Assembly (NCBI GenBank): GCA_020055645.1
Contig: CM034546.1
Location: 85,374,001-85,438,000, forward strand
Origin: Tomocerus qinae
Lineage: Eukaryota; Arthropoda; Collembola; Entomobryomorpha; Tomoceridae
DNA: 64,000 bases
Reading direction: 5' to 3'
The first letter of the stretch is position 1; every line of letters begins with the position of its first letter. The notes beneath the pieces are model-generated. The model had not been told where the DNA came from. It made no database searches and saw only the letters and a program-made list of their open reading frames with translations. Positions 44,387 through 54,715 of this stretch are shown piece by piece. Made by a program: the position numbers and the translations under genes.

Positions 44387-45298
44387 GGTTCCCGGATATA
44401 TGTGCCAACGGTCAAATGTGCCAATTATTTTTTTCAGAGATTTTGAGAAGTGCCAAAAACAAAAGTGCCAATGAAATTAAATGCCAATGCAAGTTTAATT
44501 AGTCATTGTTAAGTCTCATGTTATGTACAAGGGTATTACTTTGTAAATTATAATCCTATGTGAGTTTAAGTCTTTCATCCTTGATTATTCCGTCCCACTA
44601 AATGTGTACATGCATTTAAATAATCGATAATAATATTAGGTTTTGTGAGATACTGTACAACCTGAAAAGAAATCTTTTCATCAAGCTCCCTGTACCTTTT
44701 CTTTTGAGGTGTTGCCATTCCGCTGTTAAAGTAAACGATCATAAGCGAACAATTACTTTATTCGCTTTGGAAATGGGACAATAACATCTAAATTGATGGA
44801 TGCGGTTTATTCACTCTAGATAATAATTAAAACCATGATGCCAACTTCCAAGCAATTTGTTGTTCTTAGTACATCTTCTTGTACATGTTTCCAATATCTT
44901 ACGTTTTTAACAACACATGTTTTATATAGGAATACCTGTGCAGGTGTTTCTTTTCAACTACTGGGGCCAAGGCAAATGATAAACAGAAATAAATGTAGGA
45001 TACTTGTTCCCTAAGCTAGGACTTTAGCTTATCAGCTTAGCGTTTACATATCAGCGTATTCAAATTACACAAGGCTTTCTTGATTGATCTAAGTTCGTTA
45101 GTCTTCCATTTACTATGAACTACAAATAGAATTGCTAGAAAAGCATAAATATTTTAGAATATATCATCCAAAGCAAACTTTTGGGATTTTGGCATTAAAT
45201 GCTTTGGCACTTAAATTTTTGGCACTTTTGAAATTGACACTTATGGACATTGAGAGTGCCAATTGGCACTTTTATTTTGGCACTTATACCCGGACACC
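44387..45298. mobile_element. 912-bp TIR element with 9-bp duplication in GPCR intron 3
   Basis: Exact 9-bp duplication 'aacgtaaat' at 44378-44386 and 45299-45307. TIRs 'ggttcccggatatatgtgcc' and, inverted, '...acttatacccggacacc'. Subterminal 'agtgcca'/'tggcact' motifs are clustered at both ends (about 5 on the left, 6 on the right). A 9-bp duplication suggests a Mutator-like or related superfamily. No transposase inside. Its right duplication ends 20 bp before the exon 4 boundary. Confidence 0.8.
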
Positions 45299-45326
45299 AA
45301 CGTAAATAGTTTTAAAATAACCGTAG

Positions 45327-45606
45327 CCCCTTCATCTATGCCTGGGTCAACCGGACCTTCAGAGAAGCCTTCCAAATTGTTTTCGTCAACTTCATGGACA
45401 AATGCTCCTTTCTGTTCCGACACACCCGCAAAACAGGATTCGGTCAGCGAAATTCCATTTGGCAGTCGAGCAGTGAAAGAAGCAACTACTATTGTCAAGT
45501 GAATGGGACAGTGAGACGGGTCTCGTCTTCTCCGCTGTCTACCCAAATCAACAACACGACTATCTCGAACACCGCCCGCGCCCCTAACAACGGCGTGGCG
45601 ATGTAG
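45327..45606 (+). CDS. GPCR exon 4 (NPxxY, helix 8, C-terminal tail)
   Basis: Acceptor 'aaccgtag|c'. The first base completes the split Asn codon, giving 'NPFIYAWVNRTFREAF', the end of TM7 and helix 8. A 92-residue tail rich in Ser/Thr/Asn follows, with cysteines near 'DKCSFLF' for possible palmitoylation, and ends at TAG 45604-45606. The four exons sum to 1158 bases, exactly 386 codons including stop. Confidence 0.87.
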
Positions 45607-46712
45607 TCGACTCCAGCCTCTCACCCACATTCCTCACTCCTAAATCCAGTTTACTTGCCAGTTAATCATTTCACACCGCCTAGGCCTGCCTCTGTTTATT
45701 TTTGTTGTACTTTAGGCTTTACACATTTCAATTTCGTCTATTCATCCCAAACCTTCCTCATTCCCCCCACTAATAGAGAAGCAACGGAACACACGCATCT
45801 GACCATTATTGAAGTGTATTTGTAATATTCAAATATTATACTATTATATAGTGTTTGTGTTTGTTTGGCTATAGATATATACTTAGAAATACCATGACAT
45901 AATATCATGTTTTGAAGAACAGAACTTAAAGATTTCTTTACTGAACTTGAGGCGAGAAGCATAGATTTAAGTCTTATAAATGACTAAACATTATGATTAG
46001 AGTCAATGCTGAATGGCAATTCAATATTAGTCTGTATTCTCTGCATCTCTCTCTACTCTCTATAGTTTACCTTACCCCAATTTACCCAAATTACATGATG
46101 TTGATGTATACATATTACATACCATACCGGGCAATATGCATAAGTGCTAAATAATAAAAGAATTGTCTTTTTTCCGTCGATTATTGGTCTCTTCGGTTAC
46201 AAAACGTGTAATAAATAATAATCATTATAATAATAGTAACAGATTTCATAGTAGTTTTATAGCTACGGATTTCAAACTTATTCTTGATGGGCACACCATA
46301 GTCAGAACCCCAAACCTCTAGTTTCAAAACGATATCTTTCATATAAATCGTTTTACGAATTTTAACATTGAAGGAGTGGGAGAAAACGCTCCGATCTGTC
46401 ACGCTTTGTCCAGAAACCCCTGCTACAGTTTTCATCCGATCTTTACCAAACTTCTTCCTGACCTACTCGACTTAATAATGAAGACGGTAGCCACTCCTGT
46501 TTTTTATTTTTTAGTAGAAAATATTTTGCCAGTGAATTTCAAAAATTTCACAAAGTCCTACTCTTTAAGCAGGCAGGCCTCCACCATGTAAAGGGATTAG
46601 TGTCCCTTTCACCTCGAACGGGGCGACCGCAGCGGAGTCAAACTATTAATAGCAAGGCAACGTTTATTTAGTTAGCAACATTCGGTTGTTGATTGAATAG
46701 GTTGACGTCACT
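45607..46712 (+). other. GPCR 3' flank / presumed 3' UTR
   Basis: No further coding exon is seen. An 'aataaaag' polyadenylation-like signal occurs near 46151. The remainder has no recognised feature. Confidence 0.4.
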
Positions 46713-47035
46713 TGACATAGGATTGGTTATGTGAAGTTGGCCCCAATAAGGGCGAATAACTTTTATGAACTTTAATTTCCTTGACAACTTGGTCAACAAA
46801 ATTTTGGGGCAACTGTATGGGACCCGAATCCCCACTGTATATTACCTGACATAGGCTCATTTCCCTTTTTTGGCACTTTGCGATTTTCATACCACAACCG
46901 CAATCCCTCATGAGGTTATGCCAGTGCATGAAAAAGGTTGCCTTTTGCTAGCACCTTTTTGCCTTTTCGTGCCTTTTTCCTATGACATTCGCTACATATG
47001 AAACTGAATTAAAATAAATTTGTGGTTGTTACAAA

Positions 47036-47782
47036 CAAGGTATCGAAAAACCCGGGTTTTTTAGGAAAAAACCCTCGACCGCAGGTTTTTTGGGTTTTTT
47101 GGGTTTAAGGGTTTTTTATATAACTATAGGTATAAATACAAGCCTATACTATACCATATATGAAAACTACAGCTGACAACAACAACAACCGTGTCAACTA
47201 CTATTACTTACGGAAGGAAAAGAAAAATTAAAGCATAAAAGTTTAATTTTATGTTGTAACGTAGCAAATGCAGTATTTTTGTGAACACCTATATTATTAT
47301 TACTGTTTGATAACAACTAGTGAAATATTAAGCATTATAATATTTTACTGATTATATTGACTTTATGATATTATTCCTTTGTTAATTTGAAGCTTTAATT
47401 GCAAAGCATTACAGTAATGAATATGTAAGTGATAAAATGAAATTATGAGTACAACAATATTATAAACATAATCTTTACAATGCAATGACTAAAGTATACA
47501 TAAAATTAATATTATTATAGTCCTCACATTACGATACATTAATTACGCGTAGAAGTGTAGAAGCTATATTTGTTTCCACCTGATTATGCATTTGTTTACA
47601 TTTTTGAATAGAAATTAGTATGTATTACGTATCTAGATTGAGCTGTAGTGCACATTTTTGTATGTTTTGTAAAAAACCCAAAAAACCCAATAAACCCGGG
47701 GTTTTTTAAGTAAAGCGGGGTGGGTTTTTTGCCAAAAAACCCAAAAAACCCCAACCCATAAAAAACCCGACCCACAACCCTG
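47036..47782 (+). mobile_element. hAT non-autonomous element (747 bp), complete
   Basis: Exact 8-bp duplication 'gttacaaa' at 47028-47035 and 47783-47790. Ends 'caaggtatcgaaaaacccgg' and 'cccacaaccctg', imperfect inverted repeats rich in 'ggttttttagg'-type runs. The 8-bp duplication and CA-G-GG termini fit hAT. No open frame of note. A truncated relative is at 28748-29213. Confidence 0.85.
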
Positions 47783-47799
47783 GTTACAAACCTCCTTTT

Positions 47800-48815
47800 C
47801 ACATGAACTTTTCTCTCAGAGTGGATTACAGGAATAGAACACCAGCATGACTCGTTTCTAAAGGCTTGGATCGGATGAGGGCGTCAATTAGTGGATGCTG
47901 TGAGGGTAGAACAGCAGGTGTTCGGAAGTCGTCTGTATCTTCTCTCCTCGGGATCTTTGTCTTAAGCCGTAATACGGCATTCTTATCCTTCATCACACTA
48001 ACTTTTCGGAACAAGTCTGCATCTTTCTCCAATGCCTCCCTTTGAATGATTTGAACGAGGGCCGTCTCTGCAACCTCCAACTCTTCTATTAAATTCTGCA
48101 TATCTACTTCAATTAATTGAAGGAGAGCAGCTATGCTACTAGGTGGGCCAGCAATAGATATGGTTGTATCATCGGCAACTAAAATATAATGACTATTTTT
48201 TACGTGCATTGGTAAGTCATTATTGTAATTAGAGAAAAGAATTGGGCCTAATATACTACCTTGGGGTACTCCTAAATCAGTATATCCGACATTAGAAACA
48301 TTATCCTTATCTACAAAAACAAATTGACCACGATTTTTTAAATATGCATTAAACCATTTGGATTCTATACCGTACCATTCTAACTTACTAATTAGGTTAT
48401 CTCTGAAGACTTTATCAAATGCTTTACTCAAGTCAAGTGATAATAACCTGCATACATTATCTAGGTCGATATTTTTATAGAAAAACTCATTAATTGCTAT
48501 TTGGGCATGTACAGTAGTGTTTCGACCTAAAACCAAACTTTTACATGCATAGAACATTATTGTTATTAAGGTACTCCACTAAACTATAATAAATACATTT
48601 TTCCATAATTTTAAGCAATACAGGTTGCTTACTGATCGGTCTTAAGTCTTAAGGGTGGGTTACATCAGGTAATTTTGGAGACGGGATAATCTTTGAAATT
48701 TTATACTTATCTGGTACTACACCATGTCTGGTACTTAGGTTACTAATATTAAGAATTTCCTGGCCTACATTGGGTGAGTAGATACTAGGAAGGTTGGAAG
48801 TAGGCCCCTGCCCCT
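47800..48815 (-). pseudogene. LINE reverse-transcriptase fragment fused in frame to BEL integrase fragment
   Basis: Minus strand. From about 48815, RT motifs appear in broken frames ('GVVPDKYKISKIIPSPK', 'LRPISKQPVLLKIMEK'). A continuous 243-codon frame 48557-47829 then carries 'LLSLDLSKAFDKV', 'GVPQGSILGPILFSNYNND' and 'VADDTTIS', a non-LTR RT whose active-site box is VADD. At about residue 155 the same frame switches to BEL/Pao pol ('EELEVAETALVQIIQRE', 'LRLKTKIPRREDTDDFR', 'VLPSQHPLIDALI', 'SHAGVLFL'). After a TAA the BEL match continues ('STLREKF') to the inverted-repeat edge. Confidence 0.75.
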
Positions 48816-49860
48816 ATAACTACAGCGCCAGGCACTTTTACTCGCCGGTTCTGGAGGGCAAATTCAATTCAAAATCATGGAAATAATGAAATGCAATTTT
48901 TCATAATTAAAAAAAAATAATAGTTCAAATTGTCAAAGGCAAAAACTTGCATTCATGGTCGAATCGGAACCATATGATACTGTTATACGCTACCTGTAGT
49001 TGGTTTATGTGAGCTCTCATGCCAAATTATAAAATGATTTTGAATGTATTTAGCCCTTTATCTCCCTTTCAGTCTCCCATTTCTATAGTAGATTTCATTA
49101 CGGGGTTTTCTTTCCCACGTGAAAATTATGATAATTGACTTTTGGATTCGTAGGGATACTAGAGACGATTAAGTTATACATTCAAAATTATTTATTTATT
49201 TCTGGGGAGATTGTGAACGGTATTGTTTTAACTGAAGATGCTTAGCTCTCGATAAATTTTTGAAATAAAAAATAGAATAAAAAGTGAAGACTTAAGCAAA
49301 AAAGTTCAACTAGCTTTCCCTATATTTGTCTAAAAATAATTAACAAACGAAAGATTTTCCTGGAATTATTTTCTGTTTATATATATTGTTCCTCTCCAAC
49401 CCAATCATTTTGAAATGGTATCTAAAACTTTTGAATAACATTAGCATGGAAATTCGGGCAGGAAGTTAGTAAAAGACAGCAGTGATTTCCCATGATGTGT
49501 GAACATACCACAGCCAAGACAATCTAAAAAATTCATTTCGAAATCAAGTCAATCATAACTTAATATTTCTCCTATACCATTCAGTACCTTGCATTTACTA
49601 TTGTCTAGTGTCCTAGCTCCAGGGTCCTATTTCACCGTTATTTAAAATATTTTGCACTTTGCCATTGGCCAGGAACTGAGTGCAATAAGTTCTGGGAACA
49701 CAACTTTTATACTAACTCAATTTGGTTGCTTTTTTGCCTAGCAAAATTAGCAAATAGGTAACATTTTGCCATTTTAGTTATTTTAAATTAAAAGAAATAA
49801 GTTGCAATTTCTATGTTAGACGGTATAAAAGTCATAGAAAATGGCAATATTATTGTGTCA
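48816..49860. other. Unassigned interior of the composite
   Basis: AT-rich, no recognised frame or repeat. It lies between the LINE RT fragment and the right arm. Confidence 0.35.
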
Positions 49861-50199
49861 TGTGAAAAGGAGGTTTGTAACAACCACAAATTTATTTTAA
49901 TTCAGTTTCATATGTAGCGAATGTCAGGAAAAAGGCACGAAAAGGCAAAAAGGTGCTAGCAAAAGGCAACCTTTTTCATGCACTGGCATAACCTCATGAG
50001 GGATTGCGGTTGTGGTATGAAAATCGCAAGTGCAAGTGCCAAAAAGGGGACTTGAAATGAGCCTATGTCAGATAATATATAGTGGGGATTCGGGTCCCAT
50101 ACATTTGCCCCAAAATTTTGTTGACTAAGTTGTCAAGGAAATTAAAGTTCATAAAAGTTATTCGCCCTTATTGGGGCCAACTTCACTACTATGTCACGT

Positions 50200-50480
50200 A
50201 CATATCCTGCACTGCAGCCAAGAAAATTTAAAATTTCACCAATTTCAAAAAAAAGGGAAGTAATCATGATCCTTATTAGCTAAGTCAATTCCTCTAATAA
50301 TAATAATATTATATTTGCGTGATTCAGATTAAAGTTTGACAATTTTAGCTGAATTATTGCTAATATCAGTCGTAATTAGATCAAGTTGTTCCGAAAGTGA
50401 AATATCATCATTATTGCTTAGCATACTATTTTTTAGTTTTTTCTCTAACGATAATAAACGTAAGTACATAGATGTAATTG
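50200..50480 (-). pseudogene. LINE ORF1-like fragment
   Basis: The minus-strand translation has 'SESRKYNIIIIRGIDLANKD' and 'IGEILNFLGCSAGYVRDIV', preceded by a coiled-coil-like stretch. This resembles the coiled coil plus RNA-binding domain of LINE ORF1 proteins. A stop separates the two parts. The match ends exactly where the right inverted-repeat arm begins. Confidence 0.5.
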
Positions 50481-50635
50481 AAATTCCTGAATTTTTACAA
50501 ATGTTACATACCTAAATATAATTTACAAAACCAGGAGCACAGCTATGGTGATAAGAATTATCACAGTATCCGAATCTAACTCCCCCATCTACTTCATCTG
50601 ACCACGATGTCCCAGTTTAAATCATTTGGTTTTTG

Positions 50636-50950
50636 TCATTCTACTAGGTTATGATCGTAAATTATACTGAGAATTAAGATTATTAAGATTTTGTTTACTA
50701 GCGGTCTACTTTGGGGGTTAATTGTTTTGGTTTTACTAGAGATAATTTTCATATTTTTTAATGTATTTTGCTTGCCTAAATGAGATTGATAATTCATTAT
50801 CACATTACTTTGTCCCCTCGATCTACTTGTAGTTTCAATGGTAATATTAGGAGTATGACTTAGGTTTACTGAAGCTTCGTTATGCTGATTATGTATATGG
50901 ATATTATTGCTATGTACCTTATTATTAAAGTCATGTAATATGTGTTCCAT
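50636..50950 (-). pseudogene. Unassigned 104-codon frame, possibly LINE ORF1 linker
   Basis: Rich in Asn, His, Ile and Lys ('NNKVHSNNIHIHNQHNEASV'). No domain recognised. Considered part of the LINE remnant only because it lies between two ORF1-like fragments on the same strand. Confidence 0.3.
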
Positions 50951-51266
50951 ATAATAACCATTATAATCATAACCACCTATTAGTATTTGTGACCCATTCT
51001 GGTAATCATTAGGTTGTTCTAATCTAATTTGTCATAAAATATCACGCTTTGCTTTAGCGAGTGAGCTCTCTTTAACCGTTAGGTCTGGGGATATCTATAT
51101 ATACTGTAATATTGGCTATTTATAAGACTACCACTATTTAACAATAGTTTTCGTTTTTCCAATAAACTGTAAAGAGTGACTCGCGCAAGCAATGGGGATT
51201 TACAAATGCATTCAACATCTCTTATCTGACTTATGCTAATATTAAGACATTCAAATAAATCAAATA

Positions 51267-51557
51267 CTATATACCACCTAAAATTTTTACATCGAATGAC
51301 GTAGTAGAAATTCTTCTTATTATTACATTGTATTTACGATTGTCTACATTAATTTTTTCTGTTAAATTTTCAATTTTTACATCATGCTCAACGACTTTTG
51401 TCTTAATAAGATCAAATTCGTTTGCAATTTCTATCGAATTCTCATTTTGGATTGCCTCAAAGTTAGCTATTTTTGATTCTAATGTTGCAATTTTTTTAAC
51501 GAGTTCATCAATGATCTTTTTGTTTGGACAATTATTGCAGTTGGTTTTAGGAGACAT
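51267..51557 (-). pseudogene. LINE ORF1-like coiled-coil protein fragment
   Basis: The ATG opens 'MSPKTNCNNCPNKKIIDELV' followed by heptad-patterned 'KKIATLESKIANFEAIQNEN' and 'IENLTEKINVDNRKYNVIIR', the coiled coil leading into the RNA-recognition fold typical of LINE ORF1. It ends early at 51269. It is a different copy from the fragment at 50200-50480, because both contain the 'RKYN.II' junction. Confidence 0.6.
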
Positions 51558-51599
51558 TACTGACTAGTGATTTTAAATATACAAATTAACTTAAACTAT

Positions 51600-52815
51600 A
51601 TTATTAGTTATGTTTTAACCTTATAGATACTGATCTGTGTTTTGTGTTGACGTGATTTAATGTGAGAGTATTTTCAAATTTTCAATTAATTCAGCAAGCA
51701 GAAGCAAGCACATTATCAGCAACAATTTTCACTAGCTAATTTTTAGGTACTAGTACCCTGGCACCTTACAGTTGGGTGGTTTCCGAACACACCCAAACAA
51801 TTATTAGGGTCAGGATCCCTGGCGGCCAGTAGAGTAGCAGTTAGTGGGAAGAGGATTTTTAAGGTACGGCAGAGTGGAGCAAAAGGCAAGACAACCTTCA
51901 AGTCTGAATGCAGAATTGTATTTCCATTCGTTTTTTGCACCATGGTTTAACCATAATTTTAACCTTCCTAACGACAGTCATTTAGGATTATTTTTCAAGC
52001 ATATTTCTAGGAATGTCCATGTTTTTGCTTTTAAGGTATATTACCACAGCTCGTGGAGTTATGTCATTTTTGCAGTTAATAGATCATACAAATTGCTGTC
52101 TTTTGCTCAGAATTTAAACCTGAATACGAATGCTCATGGGCGTGAGCCAATGAATTTAAGAAGTATATCTTGCCACAACTACCCACAATACCAACACATT
52201 TCAATTTAGTAAGACATTTTCTTCAACCTTCAAAACAGCCAAAATAGTCCGTGGTACAGCATTTACAGCTTTGAAATATTTGCTTAAACTGTCGTAGCAC
52301 CTTACCTTCTGAATACCCCAATACATTGTTTAACCTCTGCCGAGAAATACTCCAGACTAGTGGAGACTAGAGACCGGGAGGTTAAAGGTCTTTATTCAGA
52401 TTAAAAGTATGCTATTAGACTTCGGCTAAAAATATTAAATATGAATGAAGATCGTTATGCCCGAATGGTATTTAATACGCTAAATAAGCTTGACACTTTG
52501 TATAATACGAGAGATAAGTACAACTAGGTATCACAATTACTCGATTTAATAGAAAGAATACGATTCGTCGACGTATGACAATCTCAGTCAACCGAAATTA
52601 TACAAAGCAAATATGTAGATGTGGTCATGATATTGATTGACATAACAAGACAAACAGATTTAGAACGGAAAAGAGAAGCAACCACATGTGTTATATACAA
52701 ATCTCTAAATATCAATGAAGTGGATCCGCAGCAGTATTTGCTATGGAGTCTCTCCTTTGAAAAGGTTAGAGTATTGGCCCAAATAAGGTTACTAAACGTT
52801 TTCGCACCTCGGATA
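51600..52815. other. Intergenic DNA without supported genes
   Basis: A few open stretches (for example 51844-52209) show no domain or codon regularity. Nothing I can support. Confidence 0.35.
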
Positions 52816-52819
52816 ATTA

Positions 52820-53030
52820 TTCAGAGGAGTTTACTCCGATGTATGCGTTTACCCTTTCTGTCTGTCTGTCTGTCCGTCCGTCCTTCCGTCCGTCCGTCCC
52901 TATACGTGATAACTTTAGAACGGTTACACCTACAATACTCAATATTGAGGTGAAAAGTAAGACCGAGTTCTTATGTGAGCAAGATCGGTCACACCCCCTG
53001 ACCGGGGTGGGGTTTGAAAATTAAAAAATA
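52820..53030 (+). repeat. Repeat with (CTGT)n/(CCGT)n microsatellite
   Basis: A CTGT/CCGT microsatellite at 52857-52905 is followed by 'gataactttagaacggttac' and 'gagcaagatcggtcacaccc'. Both motifs recur, in swapped order, at 60480-60575, so the Helentron between them is bracketed by related repeat sequence. Confidence 0.65.
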
Positions 53031-53142
53031 TATAAAAATTGACGTGACTTGGGTTCTATTCATCCTACAACGTCGTGTAAGATCTCGATTGAAAGGTGAC
53101 AAGTTCACGGACACAAATAAGTACAACATTCCCCTGACAGGG

Positions 53143-53308
53143 AACGCAGCAATAAACACGCAAACATTACCAATGCATTTTACAAGTGTCTGACAGTATA
53201 TTACTACTATAAAGCTAAGCGGCATATATGCCTGTATGCTCATTTCTGCGCTGTAACCCACGCAGCAACAAACGCGCAAACATTATCAATGCATTTTACT
53301 ATTGTCTT
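53143..53308 (+). repeat. 48-bp direct repeat pair upstream of the Helentron genes
   Basis: 'acgcagcaataaacacgcaa' and following bases at 53143-53190 recur at 53261-53308 with four or so changes. Confidence 0.7.
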
Positions 53309-53571
53309 ACGTTGTAGTTGAAGTTGTAGTGTGTACTGTATTGACATCCGGCATATTCTGCGTGTAACTGGCAATATTGTTAGTAACAACATAAACATAT
53401 GATCAAAAAGTATTTAAACTATTTTTGACTGTTTACAGTTGAACGGTGCGAGTTGAACGTTGAAATATATCTCTGTTTGTACATCTGTTTACATTGACAT
53501 ACGACAAATTAAAAATTAACGACCTACTGTACCTACTATTTAATAGGTAACGAAATACTGATGATTTTCAT

Positions 53572-53585
53572 AATTTACGTAAATT
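53572..53585. repeat. Palindrome AATTTACGTAAATT (recurs through the Helentron)
   Basis: Perfect copies at 53572-53585, 55799-55812 and 59221-59234. Near copies at 55685-55697 ('tttacgtgaattt'), 57846-57859 ('aatttacggaaatt') and 57780 ('aatttacgaaa'). All lie in non-coding gaps of the Helentron gene. The core TTACGTAA is a consensus-like C/EBP or PAR-bZIP site; any function is inference. Confidence 0.8.
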
Positions 53586-53929
53586 CAAAATTAAATTTCT
53601 GTTCCATAATATGTAACGACATATTACCAAACAGTATTAAATCAATTGTATAATCTTTCCAGACAGTTTACATTTTACAGCCACCAGTACTGTTATAACT
53701 TACGTGAATTGAAAATGCCAAGACTTAGAAAGAAGAGTGGCGAACAAAAAAGGCAAGAAATGCGAATGAGGGCAGAAAGTATGAGATACGATCCAAATAC
53801 AAAAGAAAAAATTCGAAATTCAAACACTCAATCTCATCAAAAAGCCAGACAAGACCCCGATCATCGTCAATCGGAACAGATTTTAAATACTGACGCCCAC
53901 AGCAAAGCAAGAAAAAACCCCCATTGTCG

Positions 53930-54270
53930 CCAATCTGAACAAGTTGCTAATACTAAGGCCCACAGGGAAGCAAGGAAAGACCCCGGTCGTCGCCAAACTG
54001 AACAAATTGCTAATACTAAGGCCCACAGGGAAGCAAGGAAAGACTCCGGTCGTCGCCAAACTGGACAAATTGCTAATACTAAGGCCCACAGGGAAGCAAG
54101 GAAAGACCCCGGTCGTCGCCAAACTGAACAAATTGCTAATACTAAGGCCCACAGGGAAGCAAGGGAAGACCCCGGTCGTCGCCAAACTGAACAAATTGCT
54201 AATACTAAGGCCCACAGGGAAGCAAGGGAAGACTTTGGTGGTCGCCAATCTGAAGCAATTTGCAAATACT
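53930..54270 (+). repeat. 63-bp coding tandem repeat, block 1
   Basis: Five to six units encoding 'RRQTEQIANTKAHREARKDPG', with almost no changes between units (K/E at the A-R-K/E position, one S for P). Period 63 bp, 21 residues. Confidence 0.92.
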
Positions 54271-54329
54271 GAAGCCCACAGGATAACAAGACAAAACCCA
54301 ACATTAAGGATGCCGGAAAAAAGCGAGAT

Positions 54330-54715
54330 GCTGAGGCGCACAGGATTTTCAGAGTGGATCCCGAATTTCGGACACTTGAAAAGAAGAGAGACGCAGAGGC
54401 TCACAGAGTTATCAGACTGGATCCCGAATTTCGGACACCTGAAAAGAAGAGAGACGCAGAGGCTCACAGAGTTATCAGACTGGATCCCGAATTTCGGACA
54501 CCTGAAAAGAAGAGAGACGCAGAGGCTCACAGAGTTATCAGACTGGATCCCGAATTTCGGACACCTAAAAAGAAAAACGCAGGGGCTCACAGAGTTATCA
54601 GACTGGATCCCGAATTTCGGACACCTGAAAAGAAGAGAGACGCAGAGGCTCACAGAGTTATCAGACTGGATCCCGAATTTCGGACACCTGAAAAGAAGAG
54701 AGATGCAAATTCAAA
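54330..54715 (+). repeat. 63-bp coding tandem repeat, block 2
   Basis: Six units encoding 'RTPEKKRDAEAHRVIRLDPEF'; one unit is two codons short (near 54565). It aligns with block 1 on the AHR..R.DP..R pattern, so both blocks derive from one ancestral 21-residue unit and were homogenised separately. Confidence 0.92.

Larger units (their letters stand above)
46713..50196. mobile_element. Inverted-repeat-bounded composite (arms about 345 bp)
   Basis: The left arm ('gtgaagttggccccaataag' from 46731) and the right arm (its complement ending 50186) match over about 330-345 bp, including 'catgaggttatgccagtgca' and the inner edge 'cctccttttcacatg'. The left arm is interrupted by a hAT element. Between the arms lie a BEL integrase fragment, a LINE reverse-transcriptase fragment and about 1 kb of unassigned DNA. 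The outermost 'gacatag' is also shared but offset. What mobilised or formed it is unclear. Confidence 0.7.

Noticed and set aside
45241-45630. 129-codon frame antisense to GPCR exon 4
   Set aside because: It is a shadow of the receptor tail, whose sense frame is validated by splice phase and NPxxY.
51844-52209. 121-codon frame as a host gene
   Set aside because: No recognisable domain, no splice or promoter context; length is within chance for this composition.
53867-54653. Long antisense frames through the Helentron repeat blocks
   Set aside because: They exist because the 63-bp period keeps every frame open; the sense strand carries recognisable Helentron domains in order.
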